Below, in pieces: positions 1-12,593 of a DNA stretch of 64,000 bases. The DNA is from Sphingopyxis jiangsuensis (GTDB lineage: Bacteria > Pseudomonadota > Alphaproteobacteria > Sphingomonadales > Sphingomonadaceae). Positions within the stretch are counted from its first letter, which is position 1. The number at the start of each line of letters is the position of its first letter. The DNA lies in assembly GCF_016734905.1 (NCBI RefSeq), contig NZ_JAERPO010000002.1, positions 639,524-703,523 on the forward strand, in the 5' to 3' direction. Both the position numbers and the translations under genes were made by a program. The notes under the pieces were generated by a model. The model ran no database searches. It saw nothing but the letters and a program-made list of their open reading frames with translations, and was not told the origin of the DNA.

Positions 1-2420
<2,420 letters not shown>

Positions 2421-2466
2421 GATATTACCCCCGCTCGACGAGCCCCCCGGCCCGGCCGCTCAATTC

Positions 2467-2494
2467 ATATTACCGCCGCTTTGTCTGTAAACAA
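2467..2494 (-). promoter_or_regulatory. Putative sigma-70 promoter of the M23 peptidase gene
   Basis: Read on the minus strand, TTGTTT and TAATAT are separated by 16 bases, about 47 bases before the proposed TTG start. The same AT-rich patch contains a perfect 6-bp inverted repeat, CTTTGT/ACAAAG at 479-496, that could be an operator. The 242-bp gap between the divergent peptidase and helicase genes otherwise holds no gene. Confidence 0.4.
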
Positions 2495-2662
2495 AGGCCG
2501 TTAAAGTCAATTTAATGGCCCGCTGCGGGAATTTTGTTGCGGCGGGGCGTGGCGTCGCCGCGACGCGGCGTGATTCGGGGCGAAAACCGCACACGGCGCA
2601 CCGATGGCCGTCGATCGCCTGTTGCGCACGCGGCGCGTCCATGCCAGCGTGCACGAAAGACA

Positions 2663-5431
2663 ATGGCGCCACCCTCTTCCACCCCGGTCAAGGCCGTCCT
2701 TGGCCCCACCAACACCGGCAAAACCCATTTGGCGGTCGAGCGCCTGACCGCCCATGCGAGCGGCATGATCGGATTCCCGCTGCGCCTGCTCGCGCGCGAG
2801 GTTTACGACCGCGTCGTCCGGATCAAGGGCGCGGCACAGGTTGCGCTCGTCACGGGCGAGGAGCGGATTACGCCGCCCGATGCGCGCTATCTGCTCGGCA
2901 CGATGGAGGCGTTGCCCGTCACGCGCGACGTCGCCTTTGTCGGTATCGACGAGGCGCAGCTCGGCGCCGATCCCGAACGCGGCCATGTGTTCACCGATCG
3001 CCTGCTGCGCGCGCGCGGTCGCGAGGAAACGATGATCCTCGGTTCGGCGAGCATCGGCGGGCTGGTCCGCAGGCTGGTTCCCGAGGCCGAAATCGTCACC
3101 CGGCCGCGCTTTTCGACGCTGAGCTATGCCGGCCCGTCAAAGCTGTCGCGCCTGCCCAAACGCTCCGCGGTTGTCGCCTTCTCGGCCGAGGAGGTCTATG
3201 CGATCGCCGAGATGCTGCGGCGTTTTTCGGGCGGCGCGGCGGTGGTGATGGGCGCGCTCAGCCCCAAGACGCGCAACGCGCAGGTCGCGATGTTCGAGGC
3301 GGGCGAGGTCGATTATCTCGTCGCCACCGACGCGATCGGCATGGGGCTGAACCTCGACGTTACGCATGTCGCCTTTGCAAGCCTGCAGAAGTTCGACGGG
3401 CGCCGCCTGCGCCGCCTGACGGTCGCTGAAATGGCGCAGATCGCGGGCCGCGCCGGGCGCCACCAGCAGGACGGCAGTTTCGGCACCGTCGGCATGCCGC
3501 AGGGCGGATTCACCCCTGAGGAAATCGCGGCGATCGAGGGGCATAATTTTCCGCCGCTTCCCAACCTGTTCTGGCGCAATCCGGTACCGCGTGCCGACAC
3601 GCTCGACCTGCTGCTCACCGACCTTGCCGAGCCGCCGACGCTGGCCGGCCTGCGCCCGGCGCCCGAGGCGGTCGATATCGCGGTGCTCAAATATCTGGCA
3701 GGCGACATGGAGGTGCGCGCGCGCGCGACCGACGCCGAAGCGGTTGAGCGGCTGTGGGACGTGTGCGGCCTCCCCGACTTCGAACAGCTCGGTCCCGAGC
3801 ATCACAGCCGCACCGTGCTCAAGTTGTGGCAATGGCGCACGAGCGGCAACGGGATGATCGACCCCGAATGGTTCGCGCGGCGCCTTGCACGCTTCGACGA
3901 CACCGACGGCGACATCGAACAGCTCGCGAGCCGCATCGCGGCAGTCCGCACGCTTTGTTTCATCGCGCAGCGCGGCGACTGGATCGCGGGCGGCGCAGGA
4001 TGGGCCGAACAGACGCAGGAACTCGAATCACGCCTGTCGGACGCGCTCCACGCAGCGCTCGCGCAGCGCTTCGTCGACCGGCGGCTCGCGTTGCTCCTCC
4101 GCGACGCGGGGCAGCGCAACGCGGCGCTGCCGGTCGCGGTTAGCGCCGACGGCACCGTCGCGGTCGATGGCGAGGCGCTCGGCACGCTCAGGGGCTTTCA
4201 TTTCAAGGTCGACCCGGTCGCGCGAGCAAGCGACCATCGCATGTTGCTCGCCGCGGCCGAAAAGCATCTGCGGGGCGAACTCGCGCGGCGCGCGACATCG
4301 CTCGCCGAGGGGGACGGAAGCGCGCTGTCGCTGGTGAGCGAAGCGGGCGCGCCGCCGCGCCTCGCGTGGCACGGTGACATCGTCGCGACGCTCGGGCGCG
4401 GGCCGACGCTCGTCCAGCCCGCGCTCCAAATCGACCCCTCGCTGCGCCGCCTCGAGCCGCAACAGGTGCAGGCGATCACCGAGCGGCTGCACGCCTTTGT
4501 CGCCGAACAGCTCGCGCGCCATGCGGGGCCGCTCGCCGCGATGGGCGAGGCGGCGAGCGACCTTTTCACGCCGCCGCGCGTCCGCGCGCTGCTGGCGGCG
4601 CTCGTCGACGGCGGCGGCACCATCGGTCGCTCTGCGGTCGAGGACCAGCTGAGCGCGATCAGCGCCGAAGACCGACCCCAGTTGCGCAAACTCGGCCTGA
4701 CAATCGGCTCGCTCGACATTTTCCACCCGCAACTGCTCAAGCCCGAGGCAGTGCGCTGGCGCGCCGCGCTCGCCGCGGCACAGCAGGGCGCGCCCGTCCC
4801 CGCGTTGCCGCCGCAGGGCGCGGTGCTGCAAAAGAGCGGCAACCAGGCGGGGCTGCGGATCGCAGGTTTCCGGCGCTGCGCGACCGGCTGGCTGCGGATC
4901 GACATGGCCGAGAAGCTTGCGCGACAGGCCCATGCGGCGCGTATGCAGGCCGCCGCGCCGCCCGCGGCACCGATTTCGGGCACCGCCGAGCATCATGTCG
5001 ACCAGCATGAGGACAGCAGCGCTGCCGATGGCGCGGCGGCGGTCGCCTCTGGCTTTGCAATCGACCCGGCGCTGGCCACCTCGCTCGGTCTCGACGAGGA
5101 ATCGCGGCGCGCGCTGTTGCAAAGCTTTGGCTTTCGTACCGTCGGCGACCCCGAACTGCAGCGCTGGCGCTGGTCGGGTCTGCAGCGCGCCGACAAGCGC
5201 CGCCGTCGCAAACAGGCCAGGAAGACGGCCGACGCTCCCGCAGCGGATGCCAGCGGCAAGGACCGGCGCGCGGCGGCCAAAGGCCCGCGCGGCAAACGCG
5301 GCAAATCCGCTCCGCCCGGCACGCCCGTCCAGCGCCCGGCGCGCGTTGACCGGCCACCGCGGCGCGGCCCGTCGCCGACCAGCCCCTTTGCAGGCCTCGC
5401 GGCGCTGCTCGCCGACGCCGGAAAGGATTGA
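2663..5431 (+). CDS. Suv3-like DExH/D RNA helicase
   Basis: Superfamily 2 helicase of the type related to mitochondrial Suv3, which unwinds RNA and feeds it to exonucleases in eukaryotes; the role in alphaproteobacteria is poorly defined. The 922-residue product begins MAPPSSTPVKAVLGPTNTGK, placing the Walker A motif (GPTNTGKTH) near residue 15. Motif II is DEAQ (GIDEAQLGADPERG), and the motif VI region reads QIAGRAGRHQQDGSFG. The C-terminal ~90 residues are rich in Lys, Arg, Ala and Pro (KRRRRKQARK), a likely basic RNA-binding tail. The ATG at 2663 was chosen because the P-loop follows at once; the frame stays open upstream without recognisable sequence. The S4-domain gene starts 8 bp after the stop, an arrangement that fits joint work on structured RNA. 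Confidence 0.88.
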   Translation: MAPPSSTPVKAVLGPTNTGKTHLAVERLTAHASGMIGFPLRLLAREVYDRVVRIKGAAQVALVTGEERITPPDARYLLGTMEALPVTRDVAFVGIDEAQLGADPERGHVFTDRLLRARGREETMILGSASIGGLVRRLVPEAEIVTRPRFSTLSYAGPSKLSRLPKRSAVVAFSAEEVYAIAEMLRRFSGGAAVVMGALSPKTRNAQVAMFEAGEVDYLVATDAIGMGLNLDVTHVAFASLQKFDGRRLRRLTVAEMAQIAGRAGRHQQDGSFGTVGMPQGGFTPEEIAAIEGHNFPPLPNLFWRNPVPRADTLDLLLTDLAEPPTLAGLRPAPEAVDIAVLKYLAGDMEVRARATDAEAVERLWDVCGLPDFEQLGPEHHSRTVLKLWQWRTSGNGMIDPEWFARRLARFDDTDGDIEQLASRIAAVRTLCFIAQRGDWIAGGAGWAEQTQELESRLSDALHAALAQRFVDRRLALLLRDAGQRNAALPVAVSADGTVAVDGEALGTLRGFHFKVDPVARASDHRMLLAAAEKHLRGELARRATSLAEGDGSALSLVSEAGAPPRLAWHGDIVATLGRGPTLVQPALQIDPSLRRLEPQQVQAITERLHAFVAEQLARHAGPLAAMGEAASDLFTPPRVRALLAALVDGGGTIGRSAVEDQLSAISAEDRPQLRKLGLTIGSLDIFHPQLLKPEAVRWRAALAAAQQGAPVPALPPQGAVLQKSGNQAGLRIAGFRRCATGWLRIDMAEKLARQAHAARMQAAAPPAAPISGTAEHHVDQHEDSSAADGAAAVASGFAIDPALATSLGLDEESRRALLQSFGFRTVGDPELQRWRWSGLQRADKRRRRKQARKTADAPAADASGKDRRAAAKGPRGKRGKSAPPGTPVQRPARVDRPPRRGPSPTSPFAGLAALLADAGKD

Positions 5432-5439
5432 CGCAGTCG

Positions 5440-5739
5440 ATGGCGAGTCCCGGCGCGGCAGGGAGCATCCGGCTCGACAAGCTGCTCTGGTACCTGCGCT
5501 TCGCCCGGTCGCGCAGTATCGCGCAGGCAATGATCGCCGCGGGGCACATCCGCCTCGAGGGGCGCCGTATCACGCGCGCGTCGGCGCCGGTACGCGCGGG
5601 CGAAACGCTTGTCCTCCCCGTCGGCGAGCGCGTCGAGGTCATCCGGCTGGTCGCCCTCCCCCGACGCCGCGGTCCGGCGCCCGAAGCGCACGCCTGTTAC
5701 ATCCGGCTCGACCCCGGCGCGACTGCCGCGGCGCACTGA
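5440..5739 (+). CDS. S4-domain RNA-binding protein (Hsp15/HslR-like)
   Basis: Small RNA-binding protein of the Hsp15 type; in E. coli Hsp15 binds free 50S subunits carrying stalled nascent chains. The 99-residue product has an S4 domain at residues ~8-60 (IRLDKLLWYLRFARSRS, then AGHIRLEGRRI) and a short basic tail. Start: an AAGGA motif at 5423-5427 lies 12 bases before this ATG, whereas the TTG at 5428 abuts it directly and is less likely to be used. The helicase stop codon is 8 bp upstream, so translation is probably coupled. The pairing of an S4 protein with a helicase supports a common role in RNA or ribosome turnover, which is an inference. Confidence 0.85.
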   Translation: MASPGAAGSIRLDKLLWYLRFARSRSIAQAMIAAGHIRLEGRRITRASAPVRAGETLVLPVGERVEVIRLVALPRRRGPAPEAHACYIRLDPGATAAAH

Positions 5740-5826
5740 ACTTTCAGTGCCCAAGGAAATTCTCTGGCGCGGCTTTGCCGTGGGCGGACTAGGGGAATGA
5801 AAGTGATTCGCAACTGTCGCTTTGCG

Positions 5827-5854
5827 TTGACGCGCCGCGTCCGCGCGGCATAGA
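5827..5854 (+). promoter_or_regulatory. Putative sigma-70 promoter of fdxA
   Basis: TTGACG and CATAGA are spaced by 16 bases, about 60 bases before the fdxA ATG. The -10 box is a weak match, as is common in GC-rich alphaproteobacteria. Confidence 0.4.
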
Positions 5855-5914
5855 GGCGGGTCGCAGATGAAGGCCGGACGGCAAGGGTGCCGTCGGCAAA
5901 GGGAGCCCGAACCC

Positions 5915-6253
5915 ATGACCTATGTCGTCACCGACGCCTGCATTCGCTGCAAATATATGGACTGCGTCGAGGTCTGCCCCGTCGATTGTTTCTATGAGGG
6001 CGAGAATATGCTCGTCATCAACCCGAACGAGTGCATCGACTGCGGCGTGTGCGAACCCGAATGCCCCGCCGAGGCGATCCTGCCCGATACCGAAAGCGGG
6101 CTCGAGAAATGGCTCGAGGTCAACACCAAGTTCAGCGCCGAATGGCCGAACATCACGGTGAAGAAAGAAAGCCCCGCCGACGCCGACGAATATAAGGGCG
6201 TCGAAGGCAAGTTCGAGAAGCTTTTCTCGCCCGAACCCGGCGAAGGCGACTGA
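5915..6253 (+). CDS. fdxA: 7Fe ferredoxin FdxA
   Basis: Soluble electron carrier with one 3Fe-4S and one 4Fe-4S cluster. The 112-residue product opens [20 protein letters not shown] and carries the paired motifs [17 protein letters not shown] and [12 protein letters not shown]. The tail of ~50 residues after the second motif is typical of the alphaproteobacterial seven-iron family (about 110 residues). The ATG is preceded by AAAGGGAG. The gene stands alone, with its own putative promoter and a strong terminator at 6278-6305. The electron partner cannot be read from the neighbours. Confidence 0.95.
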   Translation: MTYVVTDACIRCKYMDCVEVCPVDCFYEGENMLVINPNECIDCGVCEPECPAEAILPDTESGLEKWLEVNTKFSAEWPNITVKKESPADADEYKGVEGKFEKLFSPEPGEGD

Positions 6254-6277
6254 TCGCCGCGACGTCAAACGGACAGA

Positions 6278-6305
6278 AGGGGCGGGTCATTCCCGCCCCT
6301 TTTTC
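6278..6305 (+). terminator. Rho-independent terminator after fdxA
   Basis: A perfect 9-bp stem, AGGGGCGGG/CCCGCCCCT, with a TCATT loop is followed by a run of T. It lies 24 bases after the fdxA stop. Confidence 0.9.
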
Positions 6306-6516
6306 ATACGGAGAGTGGTATCGCCTGACGACCGGTAGTGGACATCGTTTCCAATCAATACCGTTATCCAAAAGCCGATATCGACTCCCACCCTGATCGG
6401 CCTCGCCATGTTTTCCCCTCTTGAATCCGTCGCGCGGGGCGACGATGTAGGGCGACGGAAAGCCAGCCCGCCGGTCCTCGGCGCGGCGCCTTGAAAACCA
6501 TAAGGACGAATTCCCG

Positions 6517-7167
6517 ATGATCGACCCGCTTGCCGCCCTTGTTCCAGTCGTCGTCGAACAAACGAGCCGCGGCGAACGCAGCTTCGACATTTTCTCGCGC
6601 CTGCTGCGCGAGCGCATCGTTTTCGTCACCGGCGAGGTCGAGGACAATATGGCCTCGCTGATCGTCGCCCAGTTGCTCTTCCTCGAATCGGAGAATCCGA
6701 AGAAGGACATCTATATGTACATCAACTCGCCGGGCGGCGTGGTGACGGCGGGCATGGCGATTCACGACACGATGCAGTACATCCGCCCGCGCGTCGGCAC
6801 CGTCTGCATCGGCCAGGCCGCGTCGATGGGCAGCTTCCTTCTCGCGAGCGGCGAACCGGGGATGCGCGTCGCGCTGTCGAATGCGCGCGTGATGGTCCAC
6901 CAGCCGTCGGGCGGCGCGCGCGGGATGGCGTCGGACATCGAGATCCAGGCCAAGGAAATCCTGCGTATCCGCAGACGGATGAACGACCTTTATGCAAAAT
7001 ATACCGGCAAGCCCCTGAAAGACATCGAGAAGGCGATGGATCGCGACACCTTCCTCGAGGCTGACGAAGCCAAGGAATTCGGTATCGTCGACCAGGTCTT
7101 CGACCGCCGCCCGGGCGCGCCCGGCGACGACGCGCCGACCGAGGTGAGCGAAGGCCCGACGCCCTGA
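6517..7167 (+). CDS. clpP: ATP-dependent Clp protease proteolytic subunit
   Basis: Serine peptidase that forms the double-heptamer chamber of the ClpXP and ClpAP proteases. The 216-residue product has Ser103 in GQAASMGSF, His128 in MVHQPSGG and an Asp near 177 in MDRDTF, so the triad is complete. The N-terminal ~14 residues ([14 protein letters not shown]) look like the short processed propeptide of the family. An extra ~17-residue Pro/Asp-rich tail follows the conserved domain. It is followed by clpX 170 bp downstream, the classic arrangement, but clpX seems to have its own promoter. A 263-bp gap separates it from fdxA; beyond the fdxA terminator I see nothing specific there. Confidence 0.97.
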   Translation: MIDPLAALVPVVVEQTSRGERSFDIFSRLLRERIVFVTGEVEDNMASLIVAQLLFLESENPKKDIYMYINSPGGVVTAGMAIHDTMQYIRPRVGTVCIGQAASMGSFLLASGEPGMRVALSNARVMVHQPSGGARGMASDIEIQAKEILRIRRRMNDLYAKYTGKPLKDIEKAMDRDTFLEADEAKEFGIVDQVFDRRPGAPGDDAPTEVSEGPTP

Positions 7168-7203
7168 CCGGACGCCGGCGCAACCTCCCGCTAACCGCAT
7201 TTC

Positions 7204-7232
7204 TTGACGTCTCGCACGGCGCCTGGCGCTAT
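7204..7232 (+). promoter_or_regulatory. Putative sigma-70 promoter of clpX
   Basis: TTGACG and CGCTAT are separated by 17 bases in the clpP-clpX gap, about 105 bases before the clpX ATG. It would allow clpX to be expressed apart from clpP. Confidence 0.4.
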
Positions 7233-7337
7233 GCGGGACATTGAAGCCATGTCACCCAATTGCCATATTGTAATTGAGGGGACGCGGGCTAGGATAAACA
7301 GGGCAGCGCGCATTTTGCGCGGGCCAGAGGAAGATTT

Positions 7338-8606
<1,269 letters not shown>

Positions 8607-8764
8607 GTCGCACCGCATCGGGTTTGGTTGCCTCGCCAACTATGTTGCATTGCAGCAACAGTTGCTGAAAAAAGCGCAGCCGCGCAGGCCATGCGCCGCC
8701 GCGATTTCACGCAAATGCGCGCTTTCTTGACGCTTTCCTGATCGTCAACTCCTTCGCGGCTTGC

Positions 8765-8788
8765 GCTGTCACAATTGCTGTCACAATC
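8765..8788. repeat. 12-bp tandem direct repeat upstream of the TonB receptor
   Basis: GCTGTCACAATT is followed at once by GCTGTCACAATC, about 95 bases before the receptor ATG. Adjacent direct copies at roughly one helical turn suggest a regulator-binding site. The 274-bp clpX-receptor gap holds no other gene. Confidence 0.5.
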
Positions 8789-8880
8789 GTGCCACACGCG
8801 GGCTTCAGGGGCGCTCGCGGGTACTGCGCGCCCTGTCGAGTGCGCCTGCCAGATTCGCACCACAAAGGGGACAACCTCAA

Positions 8881-11364
8881 ATGAAACTCCGTCATTCGCT
8901 TGCCGCAAGCGCCGCGCTGATTCCGGCCGCGCTGCTTTCCACTCCGGCTTTTGCCCAGTCGACCGGCTCGGTCGACTTCGACGACGAGATCGTCGTGACC
9001 GGCGCGCGCGCCACCGATGTCGCGGGCATCCAGTCGCCTGACACGTCGAAGGCCAAGTCGGTGCTGAACCAGGAAATCATTGCCCGCCAGAACCCCGGTC
9101 AGACGATCCTCGACACGATCAACCTGGTGCCCGGCGTCGTCTTCACCAACAATGACGCCTACGGCTCGTCGGGCGGCCAGCTCTCGATCCGCGGTTTTTC
9201 GGAAGATCGCATCAGCCTGACCTTCGACGGCGTTCCGCTGAACGATTCGGGCAACTATGCCATTTATTCGAACCAGCAGCTCGATCCCGAGCTGATCGAA
9301 CAGGTCAACGTCAACCTCGGCACCACCGACGTCGACAGCCCGACCGCCGCCGCGACGGGTTCGACCGTCAACTATCGCACGCGCACGCCGGGCGAAGAAT
9401 TCGGCGTCCGCCTGTCGGGCTCGGCGGGCGAGTTTAAATTCTTCCGCATTTTCGGCATGGTCGACACCGGCGTCTTCACCCCCTGGGGCACGCGCGCCTT
9501 CATTTCGGCCTCGACCGCGTCGAACGACAACCCGTTCAACAATTACGGCGTCGTCGACAAGCAGCAGTATAACGCGCGCATCTGGCAGCCGATCGGCGAC
9601 AATGGCGACTTCGTGGCGATCTCCGGCCATTATAACGAGAACCGCAACAACTTCTTCGGTTCGCTGCCGCTGCGGTTCGACCGTGCGGTCCCGTCGGGCT
9701 TCCCGCAGTCGAAGGACGAGCGCGAATATGACATCAATTATCCCTGCACCGTCAGTACCATCGCGCGGCCCGGCCTCGCCGACCTGACCAATGGCTGCGG
9801 CACCGAATTCGATCGCCGCTACAACCCGTCGAACACCGGCAACATCCGCGGTGCGTCGCGCTTCACGCTGACCGAAGGCGTCGTGCTGACGGTCGATCCG
9901 AGCTATCAGTATGTGAAGGCCAATGGCGGCGGCACGGTCAATGCACGCGAGCGCCTTCAGGACGTTCAGCCTGGCGCCGGTGTGACCAACCTCGCTGGCT
10001 ATATCGGTGGGCGTCCCTATTTCGGGATGGACCTCAACGGCGACGGCGACCTGCTCGACGAAGTCACGATGACGGCTCCCAGCCAGACGCAAACGCACCG
10101 CTATGGCGTGATTGCCAACCTGCGCTGGGACATCAACGACGACCACAGTGTCCGCGTCGGCTTCACCTATGACCGCGCGCGCCACCGCCAGACCGGCCAG
10201 GTCGGCCTGCTCCAGCTGAACGGCGAGCCGGTCGATGTGTTCCCGGTCAACGACCCGCTCACCGATGTGACCGGCGCCGTGCTCCAGAAGCGCGACCGCC
10301 TGTCCTATGCGATCCTGTCGCAGGTTTCGGGCGAATATCGCGGCGAATTCATGGACGGGTCGCTCGTTGCCACGCTCGGCATCCGCGCCCCCTTCTTCAA
10401 GCGCGACCTCAACAATTTCTGTTTCACCACGAGCGACACCGGCTTTGTCGACTGTTTCGGACAGGGCGATCCGCGCAACGCCGCATATGCTGCCGCCAAT
10501 CCGACGGTTCAGGGGCCGCAGCAGCGCGTGCTGAAATATGACGAAATCCTTCCGAACGTCGGCCTGCTGTTCAAACCGAGCAACCAGGTTTCGGTCTTCG
10601 CCAACTATTCGAAGGGTCTGCAGGTCCCGGGCACCGATGCCCTGTACAATGCCTTCTTCTTCGCCCCCGACACGCCGTCGGCACGCCCCGAACCCGAAAC
10701 GACCGACAACTTCGACCTCGGCCTCCGTTATCGCACCGGGCAGGTCCAGGCGCAGGTTTCGGGCTGGTTCACGAAGTATGACAATCGTCTTGCTTCGGCC
10801 TATGATCCGGTCACCGATCGCAACCTGTATCGGAACCTCGGCCGCGTCGACAAATATGGCATCGACGGCAGCGTCGCCTGGCAGCCGCTGCCCCAACTCG
10901 CGCTGTATGCTTTCGGTTCGTATCTCGAATCGGAAATCAAGGACGATGTCCAGTCGGGCGGCACCAGCTTCATCCCGACCGCCGGCAAGCGCGAATCGGG
11001 CGCCCCTGCCTATACCCTCGGCGGATCGGCGCGTGGCACGCTGGGCCCGGTCGAACTGGGCGTGACTGCCAAGCGCACGGGCGGCCGGTACATTTACGAC
11101 ACGAACCTGCCGATCGTCATTGGCGGCAGCGAAGTCTTTCCGGCCAAGACGAATGCCTATTGGCTCGTCAACCTCGACGCACGCCTGAACCTGGAATTCC
11201 TGGGCCTGAACGATCAGACCTTCTTCCAGCTCAACGTCTATAACCTGTTCGATACGCTTTATGTCGGTCGCTACACGACGTCGATCTCGCAGGGATCGTC
11301 GCCGCCGTTCGCGCAGATCGGTGCGCCGCGCACCGTCAGCGGCACGCTGACCGTCGCCTTCTAA
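8881..11364 (+). CDS. TonB-dependent outer-membrane receptor
   Basis: Outer-membrane beta-barrel that imports a scarce ligand with energy from TonB/ExbBD. The 827-residue precursor starts with a clear signal peptide (MKLRHSLAASAALIPAALLS, cut after AFAQ). A TonB-box-like stretch DDEIVVTGAR is followed by the plug (NPGQTILDTINLVPGVV, LSIRGFSEDRISLTFDGVPL), then the barrel, ending in a terminal aromatic strand (LTVAF). The ATG at 8881 follows an AAAGGGGAC element. No transporter or enzyme sits beside it, so the substrate is unknown; it could be a siderophore, vitamin or carbohydrate. A tandem direct repeat lies upstream and a strong terminator follows. Confidence 0.9.
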   Translation: MKLRHSLAASAALIPAALLSTPAFAQSTGSVDFDDEIVVTGARATDVAGIQSPDTSKAKSVLNQEIIARQNPGQTILDTINLVPGVVFTNNDAYGSSGGQLSIRGFSEDRISLTFDGVPLNDSGNYAIYSNQQLDPELIEQVNVNLGTTDVDSPTAAATGSTVNYRTRTPGEEFGVRLSGSAGEFKFFRIFGMVDTGVFTPWGTRAFISASTASNDNPFNNYGVVDKQQYNARIWQPIGDNGDFVAISGHYNENRNNFFGSLPLRFDRAVPSGFPQSKDEREYDINYPCTVSTIARPGLADLTNGCGTEFDRRYNPSNTGNIRGASRFTLTEGVVLTVDPSYQYVKANGGGTVNARERLQDVQPGAGVTNLAGYIGGRPYFGMDLNGDGDLLDEVTMTAPSQTQTHRYGVIANLRWDINDDHSVRVGFTYDRARHRQTGQVGLLQLNGEPVDVFPVNDPLTDVTGAVLQKRDRLSYAILSQVSGEYRGEFMDGSLVATLGIRAPFFKRDLNNFCFTTSDTGFVDCFGQGDPRNAAYAAANPTVQGPQQRVLKYDEILPNVGLLFKPSNQVSVFANYSKGLQVPGTDALYNAFFFAPDTPSARPEPETTDNFDLGLRYRTGQVQAQVSGWFTKYDNRLASAYDPVTDRNLYRNLGRVDKYGIDGSVAWQPLPQLALYAFGSYLESEIKDDVQSGGTSFIPTAGKRESGAPAYTLGGSARGTLGPVELGVTAKRTGGRYIYDTNLPIVIGGSEVFPAKTNAYWLVNLDARLNLEFLGLNDQTFFQLNVYNLFDTLYVGRYTTSISQGSSPPFAQIGAPRTVSGTLTVAF

Positions 11365-11388
11365 GCGGCGCGATTGCGTCAAGAAATC

Positions 11389-11419
11389 GGGCGCGGGAGG
11401 AAACTCTCGCGCCCTTTTT
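11389..11419 (+). terminator. Rho-independent terminator after the TonB receptor
   Basis: The stem GGGCGCG/CGCGCCC has an inner GAG/CTC pairing and is followed by TTTTT, 24 bases after the receptor stop. Confidence 0.88.
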
Positions 11420-11466
11420 CGTGGATGACGGAGAAGGTGTGGCGCGTGGCAGCGGCCGGGTCGCGG

Positions 11467-11877
11467 TCAGCCCGCGGCGATGCGCCGCGCGGTGTCCTTG
11501 ACGAGCGCGATCATGTTCGGAACGCCCTGCGTCCGGTTCGACGAGAGCTGGCGCGTCAGCTCGAACGGCGCGAGCGCGGCGGCGATGTCCATATCGGCAA
11601 CCTCGGCGGCGGGCCTGTCCTGCACCGCCGACAGGACGAGCGCGACGATCCCCTTGGTGATCGCGGCGTTGCTGTCGGCGAGGAAATGAAGCCGGCCGTC
11701 ATCCTGCGGGACCGGATAGACCCAGACGCTTGCGCTGCAGCCGCGCACCAGCGTCGCGTCGGTCTTGAGCGCGTCGGGCATCGGTTCCAGCTCGCGGCCG
11801 AGTTCGATCAGCAGGCGATAGCGGTCGTCGCCGTCGAGGAAGTCATATTCGTCGTAAATGTCGGAGAGGCTGCGCAT
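11467..11877 (-). CDS. sufE: SufE-family cysteine desulfuration protein
   Basis: Accepts sulfur from the cysteine desulfurase SufS and passes it to the SUF iron-sulfur cluster scaffold. The 136-residue product begins MRSLSDIYDEYDFLDGDDRY. The sulfur-accepting cysteine is in VRGCSASVWV, near residue 47, matching the family VxGCQSxVW motif. The C-terminal region (NRTQGVPNMI) is also typical. The frame stays open upstream, but sequence before the ATG at 11875-11877 does not look protein-like. It lies alone, 148 bp beyond the psp operon end on the same strand and separated by hairpins, and far from any suf genes in this window. Confidence 0.92.
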   Translation of the reverse strand: MRSLSDIYDEYDFLDGDDRYRLLIELGRELEPMPDALKTDATLVRGCSASVWVYPVPQDDGRLHFLADSNAAITKGIVALVLSAVQDRPAAEVADMDIAAALAPFELTRQLSSNRTQGVPNMIALVKDTARRIAAG

Positions 11878-11986
11878 GGTCGCGGCAGTGGCAGATTTGG
11901 GGCGTGGAGGAAAGGGTCCGCCTCGTCCTTTTCCGCCGCGCCAGAGAAGACGATGCCCCCACGATTCAAGCAGCGCGGCTGAGCAA

Positions 11987-12016
11987 GGCCGCCTGCGGCC
12001 CCCGCCTTCGCGGGAG
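11987..12016. repeat. Paired GC-rich hairpins after the psp operon
   Basis: Two small stem-loops stand back to back: GGCCGCCTGCGGCC, then CCCGCCTTCGCGGG. They lie just past the last psp-array stop codon (12026). No T run follows on either strand, so this may be a repeat-derived transcript end or stabiliser rather than a classical terminator. Confidence 0.4.
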
Positions 12017-12025
12017 CGACGGGTG

Positions 12026-12280
12026 CTACAGATCGACGCCCGCAGCAATGGCTTCGAGTTTGCGCAGCCGCTCCTTGAGGTCGGCGATCTCGATGCGCGA
12101 GCCGGTGTGCGGCAGCGCGGGATCGTGGCCGACAGCATGGCACGCGGCGAGTTCCTCGCGCTTATACTGGATCCAGTCGCGCCATCCGCGCAGCGCAGCG
12201 AGGCTGATGATGGTCAGCGCGCTCAGCGCGACCGCCGCGGTGACCAGATTGGTTGCCAGATCGGAAGTGATGGTGGCCAT
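12026..12280 (-). CDS. Psp-array protein 5: one-helix membrane protein with degenerate PspB-like coiled coil
   Basis: Last of five small genes after pspC. The 84-residue product has one membrane segment at residues ~11-30 (LVTAAVALSALTIISLAAL), a basic stretch (RGWRDWIQYKREE), and a short C-terminal helix IADLKERLRKLEAIAAG. The last helix matches the RLEERIxVLERI motif of the other array proteins but lacks the following EIxxLR part, so this is the most degenerate member. A strong AAGGAG precedes the ATG, and the gap from the previous gene is 23 bp, so it is translated in the operon. No known function; a role in envelope stress is inferred from position and resemblance only. Confidence 0.75.
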   Translation of the reverse strand: MATITSDLATNLVTAAVALSALTIISLAALRGWRDWIQYKREELAACHAVGHDPALPHTGSRIEIADLKERLRKLEAIAAGVDL

Positions 12281-12303
12281 CGGCCGGCTCCTTCTTCGTC
12301 ACA

Positions 12304-12564
12304 TCAGGGGAGGGAACGGTCGCGCAGCTTCTCGATCTCTTGGTCGAGGCTGACGGCCCGGTTGTTGTCGGTGGCGATGCGCTCGAGCACGTGGATGCGC
12401 TCCTTCAGTGCGCGAATCTCGGCTTGCAGCGCCTTGGTCTCGGCATCGTTTGCGGCGACATAGTCATTGCCGTGGCGATCGCGACGGATGCCGTGCTTGG
12501 CGCGGATGATGCTGCCAATGGTCACGATGAGGACGATGCCAATTACCATTTCAAACGGTCCCAT
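12304..12564 (-). CDS. Psp-array protein 4: PspB-like membrane coiled-coil protein
   Basis: The 86-residue product has an N-terminal membrane helix (residues ~3-21, PFEMVIGIVLIVTIGSII), the post-membrane motif RAKHG shared with array protein 1 (RVKHG in protein 2), then a coiled coil ending LKERIHVLERIATD and LDQEIEKLRD. This C-terminal module is almost the same as in array proteins 1-3 and resembles the end of PspB. AAAGGA lies before the ATG. Gap to the preceding gene is 29 bp. It could bind PspA, PspC or the sister proteins through the coil, which is an inference. Confidence 0.8.
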   Translation of the reverse strand: MGPFEMVIGIVLIVTIGSIIRAKHGIRRDRHGNDYVAANDAETKALQAEIRALKERIHVLERIATDNNRAVSLDQEIEKLRDRSLP

Positions 12565-12593
12565 CGGGAAGATCCTTTCCTATTGTCGTCGCG

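Noticed and set aside
2534..2662. Upstream extension of the helicase frame
   Set aside because: The Walker A motif begins 15 residues after the chosen ATG; the extra Arg-rich sequence is not protein-like.
8707..11382. An 891-codon open frame on the minus strand opposite the TonB receptor
   Set aside because: It mirrors the receptor gene, has no signature domain and arises from the codon bias of GC-rich DNA.
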